Below the pieces are notes generated by a model. That model did not search any database. It had not been told where the DNA came from and was given only the letters and a program-made list of their open reading frames with translations. Positions 8,758 to 17,019 of a stretch of 64,000 bases of DNA are shown piece by piece. The number at the start of each line of letters is the position of its first letter. Positions within the stretch are counted from its first letter, which is position 1. The stretch covers positions 1,302,001 through 1,366,000 of the forward strand of contig NZ_CP022986.1 in assembly GCF_002770595.1 (NCBI RefSeq), written 5' to 3'. Source of the DNA: Chryseobacterium camelliae. GTDB taxonomy: Bacteria; Bacteroidota; Bacteroidia; Flavobacteriales; Weeksellaceae. Position numbers and translations under genes: made by a program.

Positions 8758-8925
8758 ATGAAAAAATGGAGCTTATACAGTATTACTTTTTTAAGTTTAC
8801 TGATGCTGACCAGTTGTGAAGCAGTAGAAACAATTTTTAAGGCCGGAATGTGGTGGGGAATCATTCTCGTTGTAGCCGTAATAGGACTTTTATTATGGTT
8901 ATTCTCCAGGGGTAAAAACTCTTAA
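8758..8925 (+). CDS. 55-residue lipoprotein with one membrane helix
   Basis: This small gene encodes a lipoprotein signal ending LMLTSC, with the Cys at residue 20. A short linker (EAVETIFKAG) follows, then a strongly hydrophobic helix (about 31-50) and a charged end. Similar very short proteins are widespread in Flavobacteriia and have often been given unlikely names such as phosphatidate cytidylyltransferase. Nothing here supports an enzymatic role. It lies between the DUF6526 gene (32 bases before) and topoisomerase IB (9 bases after), which suggests one transcript. Confidence 0.72.
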   Translation: MKKWSLYSITFLSLLMLTSCEAVETIFKAGMWWGIILVVAVIGLLLWLFSRGKNS

Positions 8926-8934
8926 CCGGACTTT

Positions 8935-10038
8935 ATGGAAAATTCAGATTTAGATATTATTTCTCACCTGAAGCCTTCAAAAATTGTCAAAATTATGAAA
9001 GATCCGGTGGCCTCTGCCAAGGCGGTACATCTTATTTATACCTCCGATGCAGAAACCGCCGGTATTATCCGGAAAAAACGAGGAAAGAAATTTTCTTATT
9101 ATAAAGACGGCGAAAAAATCAAAGACAAAGATGAAATCAGCAGGATTAACAAACTCGTGTTGCCACCGGCATGGGAAAATGTATGGATCTGCGCGCTGGA
9201 TAACGGCCACCTTCAGGCCACAGGAATTGACGCCAAGAAGAGAAAGCAGTACCGGTACCATCCCCTATGGAACGCTCTGAGGAACCACACTAAATTTTAC
9301 CGTATGCTCCAGTTCGGCTACGCATTGCCTCAGATAAGGCTGCATATCGAGCAGGACCTTGCCTTGCGAAATTTAGAAAAAAGAAAAGTCCTTGCGCTGA
9401 TCGTAAGCCTGATGCAGCGGACCAATATCCGGATCGGCAACAGTGCCTATGAAAAGCTGTATGGATCTTTCGGGCTTACTACCCTGAAAGACAAACACGT
9501 CAAAGTAAAAGGCCAGAAATTATCCTTCTCTTTCAAGGGCAAGAAGGGTGTGATGCATGATATAGACCTGAAAAGCAGCAGGCTTTCCAGGCTGGTCCAG
9601 AAATGCAAGGACATCCCGGGAAAAGAACTCTTCCAGTATTATGATGATGACGGAAACCGGCACTGCATAGATTCGGGAATGGTGAATGAATACATCAAGG
9701 AAATCAGCGGTGAAGATTTCACTGCGAAAGATTTCAGGACCTGGTCCGGAACCGTTAATGCTTTAATAGCTTTCAAAGAAATCGGCTATGCTGAAACCAA
9801 TGCCGAATACAAGAAAAAAGTGAAGGAAGCCCTCGACATTGTCGCTTCCCATCTCGGAAACACCGTAGCGGTGTGCAAAAAGTATTATGTACATCCCCTG
9901 GTCATCAATTTATATGAAAACAATACCATCAAAAAGTATCTTGATGAGCTGGAAGTCATAGAGAAAAATGACGGCAAAGCTGACCTTACCCAGGAAGAAA
10001 AACTGGTTCTTAAAATCCTGGAAACCGAAAAGCTGTAA
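8935..10038 (+). CDS. DNA topoisomerase IB
   Basis: This 367-residue enzyme is of the poxvirus/bacterial type IB class, which relaxes supercoils by nicking one strand through a 3'-phosphotyrosine link. The N-terminal domain has the LPPAWENVWIC and GRDAKKRKQYRYHP-like pattern (here GIDAKKRKQYRYHP). The catalytic domain has R166 in NIRIGN, a Lys in the FKGKKG turn (about 201-204), R268 in DFRTW, and the nucleophile Y318 in KYYVHP. All expected catalytic groups are present. It is likely co-transcribed with the small lipoprotein gene just before it. Confidence 0.93.
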   Translation: MENSDLDIISHLKPSKIVKIMKDPVASAKAVHLIYTSDAETAGIIRKKRGKKFSYYKDGEKIKDKDEISRINKLVLPPAWENVWICALDNGHLQATGIDAKKRKQYRYHPLWNALRNHTKFYRMLQFGYALPQIRLHIEQDLALRNLEKRKVLALIVSLMQRTNIRIGNSAYEKLYGSFGLTTLKDKHVKVKGQKLSFSFKGKKGVMHDIDLKSSRLSRLVQKCKDIPGKELFQYYDDDGNRHCIDSGMVNEYIKEISGEDFTAKDFRTWSGTVNALIAFKEIGYAETNAEYKKKVKEALDIVASHLGNTVAVCKKYYVHPLVINLYENNTIKKYLDELEVIEKNDGKADLTQEEKLVLKILETEKL

Positions 10039-10075
10039 TTCACGGCAATCAATTTTTTCTCCGAATTAAATGTTG

Positions 10076-10098
10076 TAAATTTGTATCATTCACAAATT
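10076..10098 (+). promoter_or_regulatory. pruA promoter with overlapping inverted repeat
   Basis: TAAATTTG at 10076-10083 is a full match to the Bacteroidota TAnnTTTG box and gives a leader of about 28 bases before the pruA ATG. No clear TTG lies at the usual distance upstream. The box overlaps an inverted repeat, AATTTGT-7-ACAAATT (10078-10098), a possible operator. Confidence 0.6.
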
Positions 10099-10118
10099 AA
10101 AATATAATACAACATCAT

Positions 10119-11744
10119 ATGTCAAAAGCAATTTCGCAAGTGCCACTTGCTGTTAATGAGCCGGTAAATTCATACGTACCGGGTTCTCCGGAAGTAAAAA
10201 GTCTTCTGACCACCTATAAGAAAATGTGGGCAGAAAAAACCGAGATCCCAATGATCATCAACGGAAAAGAAGTAAAAACCGATGAAAAGGTAGCGCTTCA
10301 GTCTCCGCAGGACCATGCGCATGATTTCGGGTTTTATTACAAGGGAACCATGCAGCATGTGGATGATGCCATCAATGCCGCTTTAGCCGCCAAACAGCAG
10401 TGGAACGAACTGGGATGGGAACAGAGGGCTGCTATTTTCCTGAAAGCCGCTGACCTGCTTGCCGGACCTTACCGCGACGTCATTAATGCAGCGACGATGA
10501 TCGGCCAGTCTAAAAACGTACACCAGGCTGAAATTGATGCTGCCTGTGAGTTCATCGACTTTCTACGGTTCAATGTAGAATTCATGACGGAAATGTATGC
10601 TGAACAGCCGGTATCCGATAACGGAATATGGAACCGCGTAGAATACAGGCCTCTTGAAGGTTTCTGTTTTGCAGTGACTCCTTTTAACTTTACCGCTATC
10701 TCAGGAAACCTTCCTACATGTATGGCAATGCTCGGAAACGTAGTGGTTTGGAAACCTTCTGATAAGCAGGTCTATTCCGCCAAAGTCATCATGGATGTTT
10801 TAACGGAAGCCGGACTTCCTGCAGGGGTCATCAACATGATTTTTACAGATGGTAAAGAAACAGCTGAAAAAGTATTGGCACACCGTGACTTTGCCGGACT
10901 TCACTTCACCGGTTCCACCAAAGTGTTCCAGGGAATGTGGAAGATGATCGGTGACAACATCCACCAGTACAGAACGTATCCAAGAATCGTGGGAGAAACC
11001 GGAGGTAAAGATTTTGTTATTGCCCACCCTTCAGCCAATGTAGAAGCGGTAGCCACTGCTCTGGTAAGAGGTGCGTTTGAATATCAGGGACAGAAATGTT
11101 CTGCTGCTTCAAGAGCTTATATCCCTAAGTCCATCTGGGCAGACGTAAAAAAAGTAATGGAAACGCAGATCGGTTCCATCAAAGTAGGTTCTCCTGAAGA
11201 TCCGTCCAACTTCGTTAATGCCGTGATCGACAAAAATTCTTTTGAAAAATGCAAAGGATACATCGACAGAGCCAATGGTGCCGGTGATGCTACGGTAGCT
11301 ATCGGAGGGAAATGCGACGATTCCAAAGGCTGGTTTGTACATCCTACGGTTATTGAAACAACCAATCCGCATTATGAAAGCATGGTAGAAGAGATCTTCG
11401 GTCCTATCCTTTCCGTGTATGTTTATGAAGATGAACAATGGAACGAAACCCTGAAATTGGTTGATTCCACCTCACCCTATTCCCTTACCGGATCTGTCTT
11501 TTCACAGGACCGTTATGCGATCAGTGAAGCATACAAAGCATTGGAAAATGCTTCCGGAAACTTCTATATCAACGATAAGCCGACCGGCGCCGTAGTAGGC
11601 CAGCAGCCTTTCGGTGGAGGAAGAGCTTCAGGAACCAATGATAAAGCGGGTTCTAAAATGAATCTTTTAAGATGGACTTCGGTACGAAGTATCAAAGAAA
11701 CCTTTGTATCGCCTAAAGATTATAAATATCCGTATTTAGGATAA
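10119..11744 (+). CDS. pruA: L-glutamate gamma-semialdehyde dehydrogenase (P5C dehydrogenase)
   Basis: This 541-residue aldehyde dehydrogenase oxidises 1-pyrroline-5-carboxylate (as glutamate semialdehyde) to glutamate with NAD+, the second step of proline breakdown. It shows the GETGGKDF glutamate motif, the catalytic Cys in YQGQKCSAASRAY, the EEIFGPILSVYVY motif and the QPFGGGRASGTNDKAG ending typical of the stand-alone P5CDH subgroup. No proline dehydrogenase lies next to it. It has its own promoter and a strong terminator. Confidence 0.95.
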   Translation: MSKAISQVPLAVNEPVNSYVPGSPEVKSLLTTYKKMWAEKTEIPMIINGKEVKTDEKVALQSPQDHAHDFGFYYKGTMQHVDDAINAALAAKQQWNELGWEQRAAIFLKAADLLAGPYRDVINAATMIGQSKNVHQAEIDAACEFIDFLRFNVEFMTEMYAEQPVSDNGIWNRVEYRPLEGFCFAVTPFNFTAISGNLPTCMAMLGNVVVWKPSDKQVYSAKVIMDVLTEAGLPAGVINMIFTDGKETAEKVLAHRDFAGLHFTGSTKVFQGMWKMIGDNIHQYRTYPRIVGETGGKDFVIAHPSANVEAVATALVRGAFEYQGQKCSAASRAYIPKSIWADVKKVMETQIGSIKVGSPEDPSNFVNAVIDKNSFEKCKGYIDRANGAGDATVAIGGKCDDSKGWFVHPTVIETTNPHYESMVEEIFGPILSVYVYEDEQWNETLKLVDSTSPYSLTGSVFSQDRYAISEAYKALENASGNFYINDKPTGAVVGQQPFGGGRASGTNDKAGSKMNLLRWTSVRSIKETFVSPKDYKYPYLG

Positions 11745-11773
11745 TTATAGATGCATACATCTAAATAATTAAA

Positions 11774-11810
11774 GCTCGGCCGGAACTTCGTTCCGGCCGA
11801 GACTTTTATT
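11774..11810 (+). terminator. Terminator of pruA
   Basis: A perfect 11-bp stem CTCGGCCGGAA/TTCCGGCCGAG with a CTTCG loop (11775-11801) is followed by ACTTTTATT, 30 bases after the stop. Confidence 0.88.
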
Positions 11811-11861
11811 AGTCATTCCCACATATCTTCATCTTCGTGTGTCTTTGAGAGGCTCAGCCAC

Positions 11862-12666
11862 CGGATTTATCACAAAACTTTTGTGGCTATTGTGGTTTTT
11901 ATCCTCTCGTTGAGTAGCAGATTGCACAGATTTTTTTCCATGCATTTAAAAATCGTAGATTTTTAAACCTAATGTGCTCTTCTGTTTTCAAAGCTTTTTC
12001 TACTAATTCTTATGTGTTAAAAATTTTGCAGCTGTTATAATACACGATCATTAAACCACCCCGTCAAAAATTCTTTGAATTTTCGCCACCCCTCCGAGGG
12101 AGGGGGAATTTTCCAGCTGGTATTTCCGCAAGCTGCAAGATTTTACGTGCACATAAAAATCGCAGATTTTTAAAAACTCATGTGTTCTTCTGTTTTCAAA
12201 GCTGGCTTCTTAAGATTCTCATGTGTCAAAAATTTTTGTGACTGTTGTGGTTTTTATCCCTCGCAGATCAGCAGATCAAGCAGATTTTTACGTATCATAA
12301 AAACCGTAGATTTTTAAACCTCATGTGCTCTTCTCTTTCCAAAGCTGGCTTCTTAGGATTCTAAAGTGTTAAAAATTTTGCAGTCTGTTATAATTCAAGA
12401 TTATTAAAACCACCCCGTCAAAAATTCTTTGAATTTTCCCCACCCCTCCGAAGGCGGGGAATCGGTCCCAACCGCTGTTTCCGACAAACAGAACAAAGTT
12501 ATGTCCACACAAAAACCGTAGGTTTTTAAAAACTAATGTGCTCTTAATATTTTCAAAGCTAGCTTCTTAAGATTCTAATGTGTCAAAAACTTTTGTGGCT
12601 GTTGTGGTTTTTATTCCTTGCAGATCAGCAGATCAAGCAGATTTTTACGTATCATAAAAACCGTTG
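11862..12666. repeat. Higher-order tandem repeat of about 350 bp (non-coding)
   Basis: This gene-free stretch consists of degenerate units that share a core like AAAATCGTAGATTTTTAAA-CCTnATGTGCTCTTCTGTTTTCAAAGCT. Cores begin near 11948, 12154, 12299 and 12511. Two sub-types alternate. The first (11948, 12299) continues into CACCCCGTCAAAAATTC, with the hairpin AAAATTC-TTT-GAATTTT and a C-rich/G-rich pair. The second (12154, 12511) continues into TGTTGTGGTTTTTAT and CAGATCAGCAGATCAAGCAG. The pair therefore repeats with a period of about 351-357 bp, and a partial second-type copy lies at 11862-11940. It is not a CRISPR array. Confidence 0.8.
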
Positions 12667-12679
12667 TGGTTATCTTCTC

Positions 12680-12760
12680 TAAAACACTCAAACACTCAAA
12701 CTCTCCCACCCTACAACACTAAACCCACCGGCTCTCAAACGCTCATCTTCGAAGCGTCAA
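12680..12760. repeat. Short CACTCAAA/CTCTCAAA microrepeats
   Basis: A C- and A-rich low-complexity tract with repeated ACACTCAAAC and CTCTC motifs directly follows the larger repeat. The rest up to 12906 holds the leader of the next lipoprotein gene, with no convincing promoter box. Confidence 0.5.
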
Positions 12761-12906
12761 TTCATCAGTTATGCAAATAATTAACATACAGATCATTTCT
12801 CATTAAAATACATGGATTGTTAATATAAACTTAATGTAAATTATCCTAAAAATCGCAAATGGGAATGGTTATTGCTTACGCAAGGATACATTAAAAATAA
12901 AACGTT

Positions 12907-13143
12907 ATGAAAAAAGTTGTTTTAATCCTGAGCATCGGGATTTTTGCAGTAAGCTGCGGAACTAAAGAATCTTCCATGTCTACCAGTGCAACAGATTCTA
13001 CTGCAACAGACACCAGTGCTACGATGGATAACACCAATGCATCTACAATGAGCACGGATACAATGACCACAAAGACATCTAATGCGGACAGTCTTAAAAT
13101 GAGAACTGATTCTTCAGCAACCACGACTGCCCCGGCAAGATAG
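12907..13143 (+). CDS. Small Ser/Thr-rich lipoprotein
   Basis: This 78-residue protein has a lipoprotein signal (FAVSC, Cys at about 17). The mature part is almost wholly S, T, D, A and M (repeats of the type TDSTATDTSAT and STDTMTT), so it is probably an unstructured, surface- or periplasm-tethered tail. It shares this design with the next gene (13267-13476). Function is unknown. It has its own terminator. Confidence 0.6.
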   Translation: MKKVVLILSIGIFAVSCGTKESSMSTSATDSTATDTSATMDNTNASTMSTDTMTTKTSNADSLKMRTDSSATTTAPAR

Positions 13144-13165
13144 TCTGAAAGCATCATGTACCCTT

Positions 13166-13198
13166 AAAAATCCTCAGATCTATTCTGCGGATTTTTTT
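13166..13198 (+). terminator. Terminator after the Ser/Thr-rich lipoprotein
   Basis: The stem AAAAATCC-CAG/CTG-GGATTTTT, with one mismatch and a 7-base loop, ends in eight T. Confidence 0.8.
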
Positions 13199-13266
13199 TG
13201 CTATTGTCTGAAGGGTCCTTTTTTTGTTATGGTAATACTATATTGTGAACCACTAAAAAATATACT

Positions 13267-13476
13267 ATGAAAAAGTTATGGTTGGGTGCTGCCATTGCAG
13301 CCATGTTCCTGGCAAGCTGTGCGCAGGATAAAGAGAAAAGAGAAGAGTTCAAGGATGAACGGGATAAAAATTTCATGAGAAATAATCTTGGCGATACTGC
13401 GGTCAGCCATTCCGAACCGGGGTCTTCCGCTGATACTGCAAGAGTAAAAAGAGACACTACCGCAAAGATGCGATAG
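13267..13476 (+). CDS. Small charged lipoprotein
   Basis: This 69-residue protein has a lipoprotein signal (MFLASC, Cys at about 18) followed by a highly charged segment (KEKREEFKDERDKNF) and a Ser/Asp/Thr-rich tail. It is the second of two adjacent mini-lipoproteins, each with its own terminator. Function is unknown. A reading frame on the opposite strand is a shadow. Confidence 0.58.
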   Translation: MKKLWLGAAIAAMFLASCAQDKEKREEFKDERDKNFMRNNLGDTAVSHSEPGSSADTARVKRDTTAKMR

Positions 13477-13488
13477 CCATCATAAAGG

Positions 13489-13517
13489 AGCTGCTTAGAA
13501 CTAAGCAGCTTCTTTTG
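13489..13517 (+). terminator. Terminator after the charged lipoprotein
   Basis: The stem GCTGCTTAG/CTAAGCAGC (13490-13509) with a two-base AA centre is followed by TTCTTTTG. Confidence 0.8.
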
Positions 13518-13536
13518 TATGTTTAAAGAACACAGT

Positions 13537-14295
13537 TTATCCTGTTATTGAACAGTAATAAATCTTTGCTTTATAGCTGAATTCTACCACACCGGAAGTT
13601 TGATACGTATTAAATATTTCTTTCAATTCACGCATGATCTTATCATATATAACCCCGGATTTCGGAGTATAGGAAGATGACCGTGCACGGCCTTTGAAGC
13701 CTTCCAGATCAAACCACTGCCGATGATCAAGCTCCATATAACCCATTTTTTCAGGGCTAAAAAATGCTTTTATTTTCTCTTCATCGATGTTTTTATGATT
13801 GACATATGAATATTCCCTGATATTGTCATAAAGGACTTTTTCGTAATCATTCAGCAAAGGGGATGATGAATCCCTTTCGTTCCATACTAAAACAATATGC
13901 CCTCCAGGCTTAAGGATGCGCTTGAATTCTGTCTTGGTTTTTGGCAGGTCGAACCAATGAAAGGCCTGTGCAGAGAAAATGACATCAACACTGGAATCTT
14001 CTAAGGTTGTGTTTTCAGAAGCCCCGTTTACACTGATAAAATTTTCATAACCCCTGTAAATAGCTTCGGCGGCTTTCCTCATTTCATCATTAGGTTCAAC
14101 ACCGTAAACGGTATACTGATGTTCCAAAAAAGGTTTTGATGAAAGACCAGTCCCGGAGCCGATATCAGCAATAATTTTACGGTTATCAAGCCCTAATTCT
14201 TCTTCAAGTCTTCTCAGCATTCCACTGGGATAGTCAGGTCTGAACTTAACATAGTCCTGAACTTTCTGGCTGAACCTGTCATAATTATTTTCCAT
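13537..14295 (-). CDS. Class I SAM-dependent methyltransferase
   Basis: This protein of about 252 residues carries the Rossmann methyltransferase motifs: ADIGSGTGLSS (motif I), VYGVEPNDEM (acidic end of strand 2), DVIFSAQAFHWF (motif IV region) and LKPGGHIVLVWNE (motif VI). It resembles the Methyltransf_11/25 group of small-molecule methyltransferases; the substrate is unknown. I use the ATG at 14295 (MENNYDRFSQKV), since the fold begins there and the 21 extra upstream codons look non-conserved. It is a single gene facing the thioredoxin-like gene. Confidence 0.82.
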   Translation of the reverse strand: MENNYDRFSQKVQDYVKFRPDYPSGMLRRLEEELGLDNRKIIADIGSGTGLSSKPFLEHQYTVYGVEPNDEMRKAAEAIYRGYENFISVNGASENTTLEDSSVDVIFSAQAFHWFDLPKTKTEFKRILKPGGHIVLVWNERDSSSPLLNDYEKVLYDNIREYSYVNHKNIDEEKIKAFFSPEKMGYMELDHRQWFDLEGFKGRARSSSYTPKSGVIYDKIMRELKEIFNTYQTSGVVEFSYKAKIYYCSITG

Positions 14296-14525
14296 AGCTG
14301 TATTTTTAGCAGAAACTTTAACTGGGAAGACACTATGACCTGCTGGATGCAGCTCCATCAGAATTTACCGCCTTTCCGTAATTAAAGGTACGAAATACAG
14401 GACGAAATAAACATCATTTACCGTCTAAAACAAATCAACCCGGTTCATTTTCAACAATATATTAATTATGAATTTGCGGCGTAACATTTTTCATATGCAT
14501 GCGACTTATGTGTCAACTTAATGAT

Positions 14526-14533
14526 TACATTTG
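14526..14533 (+). promoter_or_regulatory. Promoter -7 box of the thioredoxin-like gene
   Basis: TACATTTG is a full match to TAnnTTTG. It places transcription start near 14539, which excludes the upstream start at 14499 and supports the ATG at 14553 (or 14541). Confidence 0.6.
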
Positions 14534-14552
14534 TATCGAAATGAAAATACAC

Positions 14553-15722
14553 ATGAAAAAAACAGCCATATTATCTTCTCTGTTCATCAGCGCACTGGCA
14601 CTGGCTCAGGGAATCAAGTTTGAAGAAAACAATTTTGCGAATATCCTGGCCAAAGCCAAAAAGGAAAACAAACTGGTGTTTATCGATGCCTATGCCTCAT
14701 GGTGCGGACCATGCAAGCTGATGGCTAAAAATATTTTCCCGCTTCAGGCAGTCGGAGATTACTACAACGGCCATTTCATCAATGCTAAAATTGATATGGA
14801 AAAGGGCGAGGGTGTGGACCTGGCCAAAAAATACAACGTAAAAGCTTTTCCAACCTATCTTTTCATCAACGGTAACGGTGAAGAAGTACACCGTACTTTA
14901 GGCTATGTGGAAGAAAAAGATTTCATCCAGTTTGCCAAAGATGCTGAAGATCCAAGCAAAAGGCTGACTTCACTAAAGCAGAAATTTGAAAACGGAGAAA
15001 AAGACCCAGAATTCCTTAAAAACCTGGCCGGTCTTACCATTTATAATGATGCTCCTTTTGCTGCGAGGGTGTTGGAGCGTTATTTCAAGGACAAAACAGC
15101 CCTTAACCAAGAGGACGTACAGATACTGCTTGCCGGTACCCAAAGTACGGAAAGCCCGCTGTATGCCATTTTCCAGGCTAAAAAAGCAGATATTACGAAA
15201 GTACTTCCTGCAGAGCGCTATGAGATGATCGACAAAAATATCAAGCTGAATACGATTGTAAAAAAAGCCTACGATGCCGATACCAAGAAATGGAATGATG
15301 CCTATTTCTTAACGGAAACACAGAAGTTCCTGACCAAGGATGAATCTGAGAAGCTGCTGAAAAGAGCCAAATCCAGCAGGGCATTAAAGGATAAGGATAT
15401 GGCGACGTATGAGAAACTGAGCATGGAACTGTACAAAGATCCTTCCGCCGCCAGTTCTGAGGAGCTGAATGCCCTTGCGTGGAACTTCTTTGAAAATGTG
15501 ACCAATAAGGCATCACTGGAAAAAGCCATTATCTGGGCACAGGAATCGGTGAAGAAGCATGAAAACTCTGCCAACACAGATACACTGGCCAACCTGTACC
15601 ATAAAGTAGGCGATAACAAAAATGCCAAGATCTGGGCTGAAAAGTCGATCCAGCTGGCCAAGACCTCCGGTGAAGATTATTCGGATACTGAAAAACTGCT
15701 GAAAAGTCTCAGCATCAAATAA
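14553..15722 (+). CDS. Secreted thioredoxin-family protein with helical C-terminal domain
   Basis: This protein of about 389 residues has a signal peptide (MKKTAILSSLFISALALAQ) and a thioredoxin fold at about 25-130 with the active site C51-G-P-C54 and the cis-Pro in AFPTY. A long all-helical domain (about 140-389) resembles TPR-like repeats. The fold suggests a periplasmic thiol-disulfide reductase, with the helical part perhaps binding a protein partner. The start was chosen from the promoter position and the signal peptide. It is a single gene with its own terminator. Confidence 0.83.
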   Translation: MKKTAILSSLFISALALAQGIKFEENNFANILAKAKKENKLVFIDAYASWCGPCKLMAKNIFPLQAVGDYYNGHFINAKIDMEKGEGVDLAKKYNVKAFPTYLFINGNGEEVHRTLGYVEEKDFIQFAKDAEDPSKRLTSLKQKFENGEKDPEFLKNLAGLTIYNDAPFAARVLERYFKDKTALNQEDVQILLAGTQSTESPLYAIFQAKKADITKVLPAERYEMIDKNIKLNTIVKKAYDADTKKWNDAYFLTETQKFLTKDESEKLLKRAKSSRALKDKDMATYEKLSMELYKDPSAASSEELNALAWNFFENVTNKASLEKAIIWAQESVKKHENSANTDTLANLYHKVGDNKNAKIWAEKSIQLAKTSGEDYSDTEKLLKSLSIK

Positions 15723-15726
15723 AAGT

Positions 15727-15757
15727 AAAAGGTTGTCCACTGAGGCAACCTTTTTTA
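15727..15757 (+). terminator. Terminator of the thioredoxin-like gene
   Basis: The stem AAAAGGTTG/CAACCTTTT (15727-15754) is followed by a T-rich tract. Confidence 0.85.
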
Positions 15758-15812
15758 TTTAACTTCTTACCGGGACCGGAATTTTCAGAATTTATATTTA
15801 ATGTCATATTGA

Positions 15813-16577
15813 TTATCTTTCCAATGTATTATTAAATTTCTTTTTAAAATTCTCCAACTGATTACGCCTGTTCAAATCCATCGGTCTTCCGGGATAAGGA
15901 TCGTTTTTAAACTCTTCCCTTTTCTTTACATATTCAGATCTTGAAACTGCAATGCCTTTTTGCAACGGTACAATTTCAGCTTTCTTTTTTTCAATTGATG
16001 CCGCTATGAAATGATCGTATCCATTGGCATCTTCTATCTCCAGGATTAGCCCCGGTAAACCTTTAAACCTGTAAGGACCTTCAGATATCGGAACTTCTTT
16101 TGTATACCATGCTGTATACGTCCTTTTATTAAAAGTGGTAGTAGCCTTTTTACATGGATATCCAATGATTATTTTTTCATCGGTATAATCTGTTTTCCAT
16201 TTCTGAGAATCCCCTTCAAATGTATACAGATTACTTCCTATTCTACTGGTTACCCAGGCTTTGCCCTTACTTTTATACACTGAATAATCAATTTTAGGCC
16301 TTACCATTTTACGGGCATCGATATCTGCCATCTGCCCACTGTTTTTAGCAATTGCCAATTGGGTTTCAATGGCTTTTCTGCGTTCCAGAAATGCTTCGCT
16401 GTAATAGACTGATGTTTTGGAATTAAAATCCAGAACCATGACTTCGGTCATTTTTTCTCCTGCATGGGTAGTGTCTTTGGCTGTAGAGTACATGTATTTA
16501 ACTTCAAGGTCTGAGATCTCTTTTTGAGCTGAGACAAGCCCTGCAGTTAGCAGGGCTATTAATAAATATCTTTTCAT
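15813..16577 (-). CDS. GLPGLI family secreted protein
   Basis: This 254-residue protein has a signal peptide (ending GLVSAQ) and the family signature GLPGLI within YRFKGLPGLILEIED (about 165-179). The rest is mostly beta-strand. GLPGLI proteins are specific to Bacteroidota and have no proven function; many are predicted to be periplasmic or cell-surface proteins. It follows a small secreted-peptide gene by only 6 bases, so the two form an operon that diverges from an XRE regulator gene. Confidence 0.88.
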   Translation of the reverse strand: MKRYLLIALLTAGLVSAQKEISDLEVKYMYSTAKDTTHAGEKMTEVMVLDFNSKTSVYYSEAFLERRKAIETQLAIAKNSGQMADIDARKMVRPKIDYSVYKSKGKAWVTSRIGSNLYTFEGDSQKWKTDYTDEKIIIGYPCKKATTTFNKRTYTAWYTKEVPISEGPYRFKGLPGLILEIEDANGYDHFIAASIEKKKAEIVPLQKGIAVSRSEYVKKREEFKNDPYPGRPMDLNRRNQLENFKKKFNNTLER

Positions 16578-16583
16578 AATGTA

Positions 16584-16841
16584 TTAAGCATATCCCCAAC
16601 TTTCAAAAGGTGAGTAACAATCTTCTTCCATTCTTGCCATTTCAACCTCAAGACATTCTATCGGAGAGCCACCCAAATCGATGAACTCAGTATAACCGCA
16701 GGATGATGTTACCCTTATAGGATTGTAAAAGAGAATACTGATGCTTTGTTTCTGACTGGTTTGCATGGCTTTGACTTTGGTATTTTCAGCACTTAACACT
16801 CCTACGATTCCGAAAGCTGCCAATAAAAAAAATTTCTTCAT
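16584..16841 (-). CDS. Small secreted Cys-containing peptide
   Basis: This 85-residue protein has an N-terminal signal peptide (MKKFFLLAAFGIVGVLSA) and a mature part of about 67 residues with three Cys (in SSCGYTEF, IECLEV and EDCYSP) and an acidic, aromatic end. I do not recognise a family. It is the first gene of a two-gene operon with the GLPGLI protein. A likely promoter is TTG-N17-TACTTTTA on the minus strand near 16880-16905, overlapping the palindrome TTTCGCGAAA (16888-16897). Confidence 0.6.
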   Translation of the reverse strand: MKKFFLLAAFGIVGVLSAENTKVKAMQTSQKQSISILFYNPIRVTSSCGYTEFIDLGGSPIECLEVEMARMEEDCYSPFESWGYA

Positions 16842-16879
16842 TTGTTTTGAATTTTGAAATTAATAATAATTTTTTACAC

Positions 16880-16905
16880 TAAAAGTATTTCGCGAAACTT
16901 TTCCC
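16880..16905 (-). promoter_or_regulatory. Probable promoter of the peptide-GLPGLI operon
   Basis: On the minus strand, TTG lies 17 bases before TACTTTTA, a 7 of 8 match to TAnnTTTG. The spacer holds the 10-bp palindrome TTTCGCGAAA at 16888-16897. Confidence 0.45.
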
Positions 16906-16934
16906 AAAGATGTAAAACAGTTCCCTAGCTAACA

Positions 16935-16970
16935 ATTCCAATAGGAATAAAATGCTATTCCATTTGGAAT
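16935..16970. promoter_or_regulatory. Double operator ATTCC-N4-GGAAT upstream of the XRE gene
   Basis: Two copies of the palindrome ATTCC-N4-GGAAT lie at 16935-16948 and 16957-16970. Their centres are 22 bp apart, about two helical turns, so two dimers could bind on the same face. They lie 50-85 bp before the XRE gene and 94 bp beyond the start of the divergent peptide gene. They are the best candidate sites for autoregulation and perhaps for control of the divergent operon. Confidence 0.6.
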
Positions 16971-17019
16971 AAAAATATTCTGGTAAAAACATTATATTTA
17001 CAGTTCAATTTCCATTATT

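Noticed and set aside
8758..8925. Phosphatidate cytidylyltransferase name for the 55-residue protein
   Set aside because: The protein has only a lipoprotein signal and one helix. No enzyme motif is present.
11862..12666. Possible CRISPR array
   Set aside because: Units are long, degenerate and alternate in type, with no short identical repeats and no cas genes.
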